Source: an uncultured Rhizobium sp. (GTDB lineage Bacteria; Pseudomonadota; Alphaproteobacteria; Rhizobiales; Rhizobiaceae). From it: a DNA stretch of 64,000 bases. Position 1 is the stretch's first letter, and every line of letters begins with the position of its first letter. The notes beneath the pieces were generated by a model. The model saw only the letters and a program-made list of their open reading frames with translations, did not search any database and was not told the DNA's origin. Location of the stretch: the NCBI GenBank assembly GCA_945952315.1, contig CAMFIE010000009.1:1-64000 (forward strand), in the 5' to 3' direction. The position numbers were made by a program, and so were the translations under genes. Below are positions 9,863 through 16,848 of the stretch, piece by piece.

Positions 9863-10204
9863 TCAGGCGAAAACGGCTTCCTTGCCGAACTGCTTCACCA
9901 GCAGATAGTAAAGGCTGACGCGATACTTGCTGCGGTTCGAGCGGCCATACTTCTCGATTGCCGCATCCAGACCCTTTTCGAGGTCCGGGCCATCCTTGAG
10001 GCCGAGCTTCTTGACGAGGAAGTTGTTGCGCACGCGGGCCAGTTCTTCCGGGTCCGTGCTGGAAACAGTCGAGGCGTCCGCCTTGTAGATCGACGGGCCG
10101 CAGGCCTTGGCAATCTCCTTCAGCAGGGCGGGATCGGCATCCACGCCGCACTTTTCCTTCAGATCAGCGGTGTATTTCGCAAGCAGATTGTCAAGTTCAC
10201 TCAT
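9863..10204 (-). CDS. DUF2853 family protein
   Basis: A 113-aa protein of the DUF2853 family, function unknown. It starts MSELDNLLAKYTADLKEK and carries the family's GLKDGPDLEKGLDAAIEKYG and SKYRVSLYYLLVKQFGK blocks, which look like a compact helical fold. The open frame extends to 10279, but AGGAG lies about a dozen bases before the ATG at 10204 and that start gives the usual family length. It is a single gene with its own terminator at 9820, downstream of a small membrane-protein gene on the same strand. Confidence 0.88.
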   Translation of the reverse strand: MSELDNLLAKYTADLKEKCGVDADPALLKEIAKACGPSIYKADASTVSSTDPEELARVRNNFLVKKLGLKDGPDLEKGLDAAIEKYGRSNRSKYRVSLYYLLVKQFGKEAVFA

Positions 10205-10333
10205 TGCCGTCATTCTCCTGTTCGACGTCATGTCCCCGGATGCCGGGAAGCTGGGAGAGGCGGACTCATCCCGCCGCAAGCTCCGCTTCGCTTATGAAAT
10301 ATAACAATACGTCAACAAGTTGTCATCCATATC

Positions 10334-10516
10334 TCAGGACACGGAATCCAAAGTTGAAGAAACTGCGGAACGGTCGAGACGGCGCATCGCGACGCGATAC
10401 CAGAGGATGACGGCCGTCATGCCGAGCGTGAAGGCAGGTGCGCTCAGCACCCAGACGGCTTTTACCCAGTCCGGCGACTGGCTGTAATAGCTGATGATCG
10501 AAAAACCGCATTCCAT
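10334..10516 (-). CDS. Small single-span membrane protein, unknown function
   Basis: A 60-aa protein starting MECGFSIISYYSQSPDWVKA, with one hydrophobic segment (about residues 20-42, AVWVLSAPAFTLGMTAVILW) followed by a positively charged RVAMRRLDR tail, so the C-terminus is probably cytoplasmic. AAGGGGG eight bases before the ATG supports this start; the longer open frame to 10591 would run into the RNA gene upstream. It is the first coding gene after the probable 6S RNA and may be read from the same promoter. I do not recognise a family. Confidence 0.6.
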   Translation of the reverse strand: MECGFSIISYYSQSPDWVKAVWVLSAPAFTLGMTAVILWYRVAMRRLDRSAVSSTLDSVS

Positions 10517-10589
10517 GGCGCGCCCCCTTGGCGTTGATCGCCACCAGAGCCGATCTCTGGCGGCCAGGGGAGCTAAGAAAACCGCACAC

Positions 10590-10763
10590 ATACGGCCGTT
10601 GCTGCCTTTAGGCTTTCGCCCTGGACATACGCAGCAACCTCCCCGGCCTTATGAGGCAGGTGAGTGCATTTTAAGCACGGGTTCGCATTCCCCGGAAGAG
10701 GGGTCCACGCACCGATGTGTGAGGGGTTTCTCAGGCCCCCGAACAGGATTTTGCCTGTTCGGG
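10590..10763 (-). ncRNA. ssrS: Probable 6S RNA (SsrS), regulator of RNA polymerase
   Basis: 6S RNA mimics an open promoter and sequesters housekeeping RNA polymerase. On the minus strand this stretch has GTGCTTAAAATGCACTCACC (at about 10679-10660), which resembles the conserved central segment of E. coli 6S (CTTAAAACTGC followed by CACATTCACCTTG). It is flanked by paired GC-rich arms, including AACCCCTC facing GGGGAGGTT. The 5' end shows a strong hairpin, CCCCGAACAGG against CCTGTTCGGGG. A TATATT box sits just upstream. The region has no convincing coding frame. Ends are approximate. The call rests on pattern memory; a covariance-model search would settle it. Confidence 0.65.
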
Positions 10764-10767
10764 GTCT

Positions 10768-10773
10768 AATATA
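10768..10773 (-). promoter_or_regulatory. -10-like box of the probable 6S RNA promoter
   Basis: TATATT on the minus strand lies about six bases before the likely RNA start (ACCCCG). No good -35 is visible; the upstream region reads CATTTCATCC. Confidence 0.4.
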
Positions 10774-10808
10774 AGGGGATTTGGATGAAATGGGAAGCGG
10801 AAACATGG

Positions 10809-11273
10809 TTATGCCGCGGTGAGTAATAAATAGCGGACTGCAAGCGCAATAGCGCGCGGTACAGGTTTGTCTTTGCGAAAATCGGCTACCTGTCTTCGGG
10901 AGATGCCAAGCGCATTCGCCATTCCGTCCAGAGAGAACCCAAGATTGTCCATGGCTTCACGGAACTGGGTGTTGCTGAATTCGACGCCAGGCAACCTGTA
11001 AATCCAAACTGCTGAAATTTCTATTTCGCCTGGCCATTCCAACGCATTTCCGTCTTCATTCACCGACAGTTGCGCAAAAAGGGAATCATCCTTGCGCAAA
11101 GGAATGAAGATACGCCGACTTTCTAATACGGGCGCAAGATCGACAATGCGGCTTTCTCCGGTTTTGAACTCCACTCGTATCAGCCGCCTCTGAAGCGGTT
11201 CTGCCCGAATAATTCGCGGAAGGGACACCCCTACCGAAATTAGTTCATCGTGCGTTGAGACGTTTCCAAGCAT
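10809..11273 (-). CDS. DUF2442 domain plus C-terminal helix-turn-helix protein (putative antitoxin)
   Basis: A 154-aa two-part protein. Residues about 15-80 (PRIIRAEPLQRRLIRVEF, then LAPVLESRRIFIPLR) match the DUF2442 fold. The C-terminal part (FREAMDNLGFSLDGMANALG, then ISRRQVADFRKDKPVPRA) looks like an XRE-type helix-turn-helix. Its start overlaps the end of the upstream DUF4160 gene by 29 bases, so the two are coupled. DUF4160-DUF2442 pairs are repeatedly predicted as toxin-antitoxin-like modules, with the DNA-binding partner as antitoxin. That role is inferred, not shown. Confidence 0.8.
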   Translation of the reverse strand: MLGNVSTHDELISVGVSLPRIIRAEPLQRRLIRVEFKTGESRIVDLAPVLESRRIFIPLRKDDSLFAQLSVNEDGNALEWPGEIEISAVWIYRLPGVEFSNTQFREAMDNLGFSLDGMANALGISRRQVADFRKDKPVPRAIALAVRYLLLTAA

Positions 11274-11481
11274 GTTCCAACTTGTCCCTGTTCGTCTGAA
11301 CCAGTGCCCACTCTACCAGAGCATCATAGTTCCGGCGGGTGATCCGGCCCTGTAGTACCGATAAATCCGATAAGCGGATCAAGGCCTCATGATCAGCCGC
11401 CGTCGCATGAAAATGGGGTGGATGATGATCATCTGCATACATCTGTAATTTCAGCTTACCAATGATGGCGATAGTCGGCAT
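11245..11481 (-). CDS. DUF4160 family protein (putative toxin partner)
   Basis: A 78-aa protein starting MPTIAIIGKLKLQMYADDHH. The motif DDHHPPHFHA, followed by a short beta-rich core, is the DUF4160 signature. The histidine-rich loop suggests a catalytic or metal site, but no activity is established. It overlaps the DUF2442-HTH gene by 29 bases in another frame and comes first in the pair. A toxin role is inferred from the arrangement. It sits in a short accessory stretch between core genes. Confidence 0.82.
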   Translation of the reverse strand: MPTIAIIGKLKLQMYADDHHPPHFHATAADHEALIRLSDLSVLQGRITRRNYDALVEWALVQTNRDKLEHAWKRLNAR

Positions 11482-11639
11482 CTAGTTCCTGACATAGATA
11501 TAGTGCATATGGCGCACTTTTGGAAGGGGTGTAGGTTACCGCTCAGACGACTGACGGGCTTTTCTGCTAGTGAGGATATACGTGTTTTCTATTCATCTCA
11601 GTTTGACCGGGGGATTAGATTTCGATTGCCCATCGCCTT

Positions 11640-12104
11640 TTATCGATAGCGTTCAAGTTGAGAGCTCACATCAATGTCCACCAATGTCTGTCTTTTGTGC
11701 AGTGGTCCAGCAACGATTGACCATCTACTGAATCCTAATTTCATTTTGGAAGAAAATGTCCTTATAATTGGAAATTGAATATCTCTCCCTGAAAATGAAG
11801 ATGATATAGAAATCATTCCATTTTCGTAGATAATAGCTCCTTTTACATCTTTTCCGACTGCATAAAATGCTGAAATTTCATCAACTTCGACATCAAAATC
11901 TGTCGTAACTACTCCTCTATAAACTTCGTTGCTGGTTACTTGATAGGATTTGTATTTTTGATTGCCATCTAAATGAATGCCAACCGGCGGTGAATCGATC
12001 GCACTAATGAGAATGAAATTTGAATCAGGATGCAGATTGATAATTAGAGCGGTTGTCGCCACCTCTGCTGCTGCCGCTGCGTGAATCTGTTGAATGCTGA
12101 GCAT
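11640..12104 (-). CDS. Hypothetical protein, AT-rich orphan
   Basis: A 154-aa frame starting MLSIQQIHAAAAAEVATTAL. Its DNA is clearly richer in A and T than neighbouring genes, which points to recent transfer. The protein looks beta-rich (such as STSSFSG-like and IISISSSFSG-type strands), with no signal peptide, membrane span or catalytic motif that I can identify. The ribosome binding site is AAGGTAG. It lies between the DUF4160 module and nrdJ. I do not recognise a family, and it could be a phage- or island-derived remnant. Confidence 0.55.
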   Translation of the reverse strand: MLSIQQIHAAAAAEVATTALIINLHPDSNFILISAIDSPPVGIHLDGNQKYKSYQVTSNEVYRGVVTTDFDVEVDEISAFYAVGKDVKGAIIYENGMISISSSFSGRDIQFPIIRTFSSKMKLGFSRWSIVAGPLHKRQTLVDIDVSSQLERYR

Positions 12105-12163
12105 GTGACTACCTTTCGAATTGATTTAAAGAATAATGTTCATGATATGTTCCTATCACTCTT

Positions 12164-12187
12164 CCGGCCCGGAGTAATCCGGGCCGG
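12164..12187 (-). terminator. Perfect inverted repeat after nrdJ, possible terminator
   Basis: CCGGCCCGGA (12164-12173) and TCCGGGCCGG (12178-12187) form a perfect 10-bp stem with a GTAA loop, 23 bases after the nrdJ stop. It has no T run on the minus strand, so termination efficiency is uncertain. Confidence 0.55.
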
Positions 12188-12209
12188 TCGCATTCACTTC
12201 CAGATTTTT

Positions 12210-15200
12210 TCAGCTGCACCCACTCGTCGCACCACACGTATCGCACTTTTCGCAGGTGCCGTTGCGGACCATCGTGAAGTTCTGGCACTCGGAGCACATG
12301 TTGCCCGTGTAGCCCTGCATGATGGAGCGGGCGCGGCGTTCGGCTTCCACCTTCTTGGCTTCCGTCTTGGCCGATGCCGCGTCGGCGGCGGCCTTGTCGG
12401 AGAAGAGGGCGGTTGCGGACTGCTGCTCTTCGCCTGCGACGTCTTCGTCGGCCATTTCCTCGGCAAATTCAGCGGCGCGCTCTTCGTAATCCCGCTTGAA
12501 GGACACCACTTCCGAGGTGGAGATGGCGATTGCGGGTTCGAGCTTGCGGGCGGCAGAGCCTGCAAAGGCGGTGATGTTGGCCGTCGACGAGGCCTTGGCC
12601 GGCGCGGCGGTTGCCGCACCCTTCGCGTCACCCATCGGCATGTGGCCGGAGACGAGCGTCGGCTTGTGGCCACGGGTCCAGCCGGTCGAGACCAGATTGG
12701 TCTTGCCTTCCTGAATGCCCTTGCCAAGCGCGGTATTGCCGAAATCCGACGTATCCACATGCGCCAGATCGTGGCGGCCGAGATAGGAAACGGCAAGTTC
12801 GCGGAACACGTAGTCGAGGATCGACGTCGCATTCTTGATCGCGTCGTTGCCCTGCACCATGCCGGCCGGTTCGAACTTGGTGAAGGTGAAGGCCTCCACA
12901 TATTCTTCCAGCGGCACGCCATATTGCAGGCCGAGCGAGATCGCGATGGCGAAGTTGTTCATCATAGCACGGAAGGCGGCCCCTTCCTTGTGCATGTCGA
13001 TGAAGATTTCGCCGAGGCGGCCATCGCCGAATTCGCCGGTGCGGAGGTAAACCTTGTGACCGCCGACGACGGCCTTCTGGGTATAGCCCTGGCGGCGGTT
13101 CGGCAGCTTGTCGCGGCCATGCACCACCTTCTCGATCACCCGTTCGATGATCTTTTCGGTGACGGTGACGGCCTGCGCGGCCACCGGCTGCTGCAGGAAT
13201 TCCTCCATCTGGTCCTCGTTGTCCTCGTCCTCGATGAGGGAGGCATTGAGCGGCTGGGAGAGCTTCGAGCCGTCGCGATAAAGCGCATTGGCCTTCAGAC
13301 CCAGCTTCCAGGAGAGCATGTAGGCGCTCTTGCAATCCTCGACGGTCGCGTCATTGGGCATGTTGATCGTCTTGGAGATCGCACCCGAGATGAAGGGCTG
13401 GGCCGCCGCCATCATGCGGATATGGCTCTCCACCGAGAGATAGCGCTTGCCGATCTTGCCGCAGGGGTTTGCGCAATCGAAGACGGGCAGATGCTCGGCC
13501 TTCAGATGCGGTGCGCCTTCCAGCGTCATCGCGCCGCAGACATGGATGTTCGCAGCCTCGATGTCCTTCTTCGAAAAGCCCATGTGATCCAGAAGGTTGA
13601 AGTCCATCTGGCCGAGCTGCTCGTCGGAAACCTTCAGAACGTCCTTCAGGAAATCGGCACCGAGCGTCCACTGGTTGAAGACGAACTTGATGTCGAAGGC
13701 CTGCTTTAGCGCGCCATTGACGCCATCGATCTTGTCGGCGGTAAAGCCCTTGGCCCGCAGCGTCGACGGGTTGACGCCGGGAGCCTGGTTGAGATTGCCA
13801 TGGCCGACCGCATAGGCCTCGATCTCGGCGATCTGGCTTTCGCTGTAGCCCAGCGTGCGCAGCGCTTCCGGAACGGCACGGTTGATGATCTTGAAGTAGC
13901 CGCCACCGGCGAGCTTCTTGAACTTCACAAGCGCGAAATCCGGTTCGATGCCGGTCGTGTCGCAATCCATGACGAGGCCGATCGTGCCGGTGGGCGCAAT
14001 CACGGTCGTCTGGGCATTGCGGTAGCCGTGCTTTTCGCCAAGCTCCAGCGCCTTGTCCCAGGCAGCCTTTGCATGGGTGATGAGATCCTGATCCGGGCAT
14101 TCGCCATGCACCAGCGGCACGGGATTGACGGCGAGCGCCTCGTAACCCCCGGCTTCGCCATAGGCGGCGCGGCGGTGGTTGCGCATCACGCGCAGCATGT
14201 TGTCACGGTTCGGGGCAAAGCTCGGGAAGGTGCCGAGCTTGGCAGCCATTTCCGCCGAGGTGGCATAGGAAACGCCGGTCATGATCGCCGTCAGCGCGCC
14301 GCCGATCGCGCGGCCTTCCGTCGAGTCATAGGGAATGCCGGACGACATCAGCAGGCCGCCGATATTGGCATAGCCGAGGCCGAGCGTGCGGTATTCGTAG
14401 GAAAGTTCCGCAATCTGCTTCGACGGGAACTGTGCCATCATCACCGAGATTTCGAGAACGATGGTCCAGAGCCGCACGGCATGCTCGTAATCGCCGATAT
14501 TGATGCGCTTGGTCGCCGCATCCTTGAACTGAAGCAGGTTCAGCGAGGCAAGGTTGCAGGCCGTGTCATCCAGGAACATGTATTCCGAGCACGGGTTCGA
14601 GGCGCGGATCGGGCCTGCGGCCGGGCAGGTGTGCCAGTCGTTCATCGTCGTGTTGAAGTGCAGACCCGGATCGGCAGAGGCCCATGCGGCATAGGAAATG
14701 CTTTCCCACAGGTCGCGCGCCTTCAGCGTCTTCATCACCTTGCCATCCTTGCGGGCGGTCAGGTGCCAGTCGCCGTCATTTTCGACAGCGCGCAGGAAAT
14801 CGTCCTTGATCGAGACGGAATTGTTGGAGTTCTGGCCGGAGACGGTCAGATAGGCTTCCGAATCCCAGTCCGTGTCATAGGTCTTGAATTCCATCGACTT
14901 GTAGCCCTGGCGGGCGAACTGGATCACGCGCTGGATATAGTTTTCCGGCACCTGATCCTTCTTGGCGGCGCGGATCTCACGCTTCAGCGCCGGGTTCTTC
15001 GATGCATCGAAGCAATCGTCATTGTCGGCCTCGCAGTTCACGCAGGCCTTCATGATGGCCTTCAGATGCTTGGCGACAACCTTGGAGCCGGTCACGAGAG
15101 CGGCAACCTTCTGCTCTTCCTTGACCTTCCAGTTGATGTAGTCCTCGATATCCGGATGGTCGATATCGACCACAACCATCTTCGCCGCACGGCGGGTGGT

Positions 15201-16016
15201 GCCACCGGACTTGATCGCGCCAGCAGCGCGGTCGCCGATCTTCAGGAAGCTCATCAGGCCGGAGGAGCGGCCGCCGCCCGACAGCTTCTCGCCTTCGCCG
15301 CGCAGGTAGGAGAAGTTGGAGCCGGTGCCGGAGCCATATTTGAACAGGCGCGCTTCCCGCACCCACAGATCCATGATGCCGCCCTCGTTCACGAGGTCGT
15401 CTTCCACGGACTGGATGAAGCAGGCATGCGGCTGCGGATGTTCATAGGCCGACTTCGACTTCACCAGCTTGCCAGTGAAGGGATCGACATAGAAATGGCC
15501 CTGGCCGGGGCCATCGATGCCATAGGCCCAGTGCAGGCCGGTGTTGAACCATTGCGGGCTGTTCGGGGCCACGCGCTGGGTGGCGAGCATGTAGGCAAGC
15601 TCGTCGCGGAAGGCGAGGGCGTCTTCTTCGGAGGCGAAATAGCCGCCCTTCCAGCCCCAGTAGGTCCAGGTTCCGGCCAGACGGTCGAAGACCTGACGTG
15701 CATCGGTTTCAGAGCCGAAATGCTCTTCCTTCGGCAGATCGGCCAGCGCTGCCTTGTCTGCTTCGGAGCGCCACAGCCAGGAGGGAACGGAATTTTCCTC
15801 GACCTTCTTCAGGCGGGCAGGGACGCCAGCCTTGCGGAAATACTTCTGTGCCAGAATGTCTGCCGCGACCTGGCTGAACTGTTCCGGCACATCGATATCG
15901 GCCAGACGGAAGACGATGGAGCCATCCGGATTCTTGATCTCGGAAGTCGCCTTGCGGAAGGGAATGTCCGCGTAGGGAGATTGGCCTGCCTTGGTAAAAC
16001 GCCGTTCAATGCGCAT
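12210..16016 (-). CDS. nrdJ: Adenosylcobalamin-dependent (class II) ribonucleoside-diphosphate reductase
   Basis: NrdJ (1268 aa) makes deoxyribonucleotides with an adenosylcobalamin-generated thiyl radical, so it works with or without oxygen. Visible core motifs include [20 protein letters not shown] (active-site loop) and [19 protein letters not shown]. The C-terminus carries a zinc-ribbon-like CSEC / CEKCDTC arrangement ending in a CS tail that can act as shuttle thiols. Length matches the long rhizobial form. The promoter has two NrdR boxes 32 bases apart (16135-16184), predicting NrdR repression. No cobalamin riboswitch was found in the upstream DNA. Confidence 0.97.
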   Translation of the reverse strand: MRIERRFTKAGQSPYADIPFRKATSEIKNPDGSIVFRLADIDVPEQFSQVAADILAQKYFRKAGVPARLKKVEENSVPSWLWRSEADKAALADLPKEEHFGSETDARQVFDRLAGTWTYWGWKGGYFASEEDALAFRDELAYMLATQRVAPNSPQWFNTGLHWAYGIDGPGQGHFYVDPFTGKLVKSKSAYEHPQPHACFIQSVEDDLVNEGGIMDLWVREARLFKYGSGTGSNFSYLRGEGEKLSGGGRSSGLMSFLKIGDRAAGAIKSGGTTRRAAKMVVVDIDHPDIEDYINWKVKEEQKVAALVTGSKVVAKHLKAIMKACVNCEADNDDCFDASKNPALKREIRAAKKDQVPENYIQRVIQFARQGYKSMEFKTYDTDWDSEAYLTVSGQNSNNSVSIKDDFLRAVENDGDWHLTARKDGKVMKTLKARDLWESISYAAWASADPGLHFNTTMNDWHTCPAAGPIRASNPCSEYMFLDDTACNLASLNLLQFKDAATKRINIGDYEHAVRLWTIVLEISVMMAQFPSKQIAELSYEYRTLGLGYANIGGLLMSSGIPYDSTEGRAIGGALTAIMTGVSYATSAEMAAKLGTFPSFAPNRDNMLRVMRNHRRAAYGEAGGYEALAVNPVPLVHGECPDQDLITHAKAAWDKALELGEKHGYRNAQTTVIAPTGTIGLVMDCDTTGIEPDFALVKFKKLAGGGYFKIINRAVPEALRTLGYSESQIAEIEAYAVGHGNLNQAPGVNPSTLRAKGFTADKIDGVNGALKQAFDIKFVFNQWTLGADFLKDVLKVSDEQLGQMDFNLLDHMGFSKKDIEAANIHVCGAMTLEGAPHLKAEHLPVFDCANPCGKIGKRYLSVESHIRMMAAAQPFISGAISKTINMPNDATVEDCKSAYMLSWKLGLKANALYRDGSKLSQPLNASLIEDEDNEDQMEEFLQQPVAAQAVTVTEKIIERVIEKVVHGRDKLPNRRQGYTQKAVVGGHKVYLRTGEFGDGRLGEIFIDMHKEGAAFRAMMNNFAIAISLGLQYGVPLEEYVEAFTFTKFEPAGMVQGNDAIKNATSILDYVFRELAVSYLGRHDLAHVDTSDFGNTALGKGIQEGKTNLVSTGWTRGHKPTLVSGHMPMGDAKGAATAAPAKASSTANITAFAGSAARKLEPAIAISTSEVVSFKRDYEERAAEFAEEMADEDVAGEEQQSATALFSDKAAADAASAKTEAKKVEAERRARSIMQGYTGNMCSECQNFTMVRNGTCEKCDTCGATSGCS

Positions 16017-16134
16017 CGTTATCCGTCCTTCATTGTCTTTGCGCCTTCCTCGAAAAGGCGCGCGAATATCTGTTTCCCGCCCGCTGTGCCGCGAGCCAGA
16101 GTGCTGTCCCTGATAAGGTGGGTTGCTTGAAGCG

Positions 16135-16150
16135 ACCCTTTATCTTGTGG
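16135..16150 (-). promoter_or_regulatory. Second, degenerate NrdR box of the nrdJ promoter
   Basis: ACCCTTTATCTTGTGG keeps the TTGTGG half and the AT centre of the NrdR box. Its centre is 32 bases from the centre of the strong box at 16167-16182, which is three helical turns, the spacing expected for paired NrdR sites. Confidence 0.6.
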
Positions 16151-16164
16151 AGATCATAACCCGC

Positions 16165-16184
16165 AAACACTAAATATAGTGTTT
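16165..16184 (-). promoter_or_regulatory. NrdR box of the nrdJ promoter
   Basis: AAACACTAAATATAGTGTTT has perfect 7-bp arms around an AT core and closely matches the NrdR consensus (ACAC-W-A-WAT-W-GTGT pattern). It lies about 150 bases upstream of the nrdJ start. NrdR represses ribonucleotide reductase genes when dATP is high. Confidence 0.9.
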
Positions 16185-16432
16185 AACAGATTTTTTGCTA
16201 CCCAGTAATTTCCCTCATGTCACCCCATTGACAGCGGGCGTCTCAGGCCCTGCAAGACACAAGAAGGGAGCGTACTTCCGCCTTCATCATGAAAGGGAAG
16301 AACCGCTTGCGCTTCGCTTGTGAGGTCCTTGAACCGGCCTCGTTACCTCCGGTCCAGTCGCCGCCGCAACATGGTTTCATTAACTTTGAAACCGCTGATT
16401 CCGTCAAGCACTGGTTCTTGATGGTTTCTTAA

Positions 16433-16448
16433 CCACAATATCTTGTGG
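16433..16448. promoter_or_regulatory. NrdR-like palindrome, third copy
   Basis: CCACAATATCTTGTGG has perfect 6-bp arms (CCACAA/TTGTGG) and shares ATCTTGTGG with the second NrdR box. It is about 260 bases further from nrdJ, and its function is unknown. Confidence 0.4.
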
Positions 16449-16768
16449 CCTTCACTGTGGAAAACGGGGGATAATAAAGTTTGCCCGGAAAATCAAAAAC
16501 TTGGCGGCGCATAATTTGTCATGAAGGCGCTCCGGACGCCGCAAAACGACCCCGATGAAGGCAAATTGCGACGATCAATTGTGAAAAAAATATGACCGGG
16601 CATGACGGCAAACCGGGCTTGACAGGCGATTTGCTCAGTCTTCGCTTGTGTCCGTTAGAAATATACACGCGGAGATAATTGTATTCCACGCATTCCTCAT
16701 TGAACATGTGCCTCAATACGGATCAGCTACAAGATATAGTGGATCGGAATGCATTGATCATGCGTGAG

Positions 16769-16801
16769 GCGCAACGCGCATTGACTTCGGCTGCGTTGCG
16801 C
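16769..16801. promoter_or_regulatory. Inverted repeat in the promoter of the TMADH-like gene
   Basis: GCGCAACGC (16769-16777) and GCGTTGCGC (16793-16801) are perfect 9-bp arms around 15 bases that include a TTGACT -35-like hexamer. The position suits an operator for a dimeric regulator. No regulator gene is adjacent. Confidence 0.5.
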
Positions 16802-16848
16802 TTATCAATAGGCACAATTATTCATTTGTATAACAAGAGGAGCCACCG

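Larger units (their letters stand above)
16017..16848. other. 832-base intergenic region between nrdJ and the TMADH-like gene
   Basis: This holds the divergent promoters of nrdJ (minus) and the TMADH-like gene (plus). It contains two NrdR-type boxes near nrdJ, a third related palindrome at 16433, and a 9-bp inverted repeat at 16769-16801. Short frames here (for example 16519-16716 minus) have no ribosome binding site or recognisable product. The middle part, 16200-16420, shows no feature that I can name. Confidence 0.7.

Noticed and set aside
13800-16130. 776-aa open frame on the plus strand opposite nrdJ
   Set aside because: It is antisense to nrdJ and runs across its promoter; its composition is that of a shadow frame.
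16017-16500. Cobalamin riboswitch upstream of B12-dependent nrdJ
   Set aside because: I looked for a B12 box and the usual long leader on the minus strand and saw neither; NrdR boxes explain control instead.
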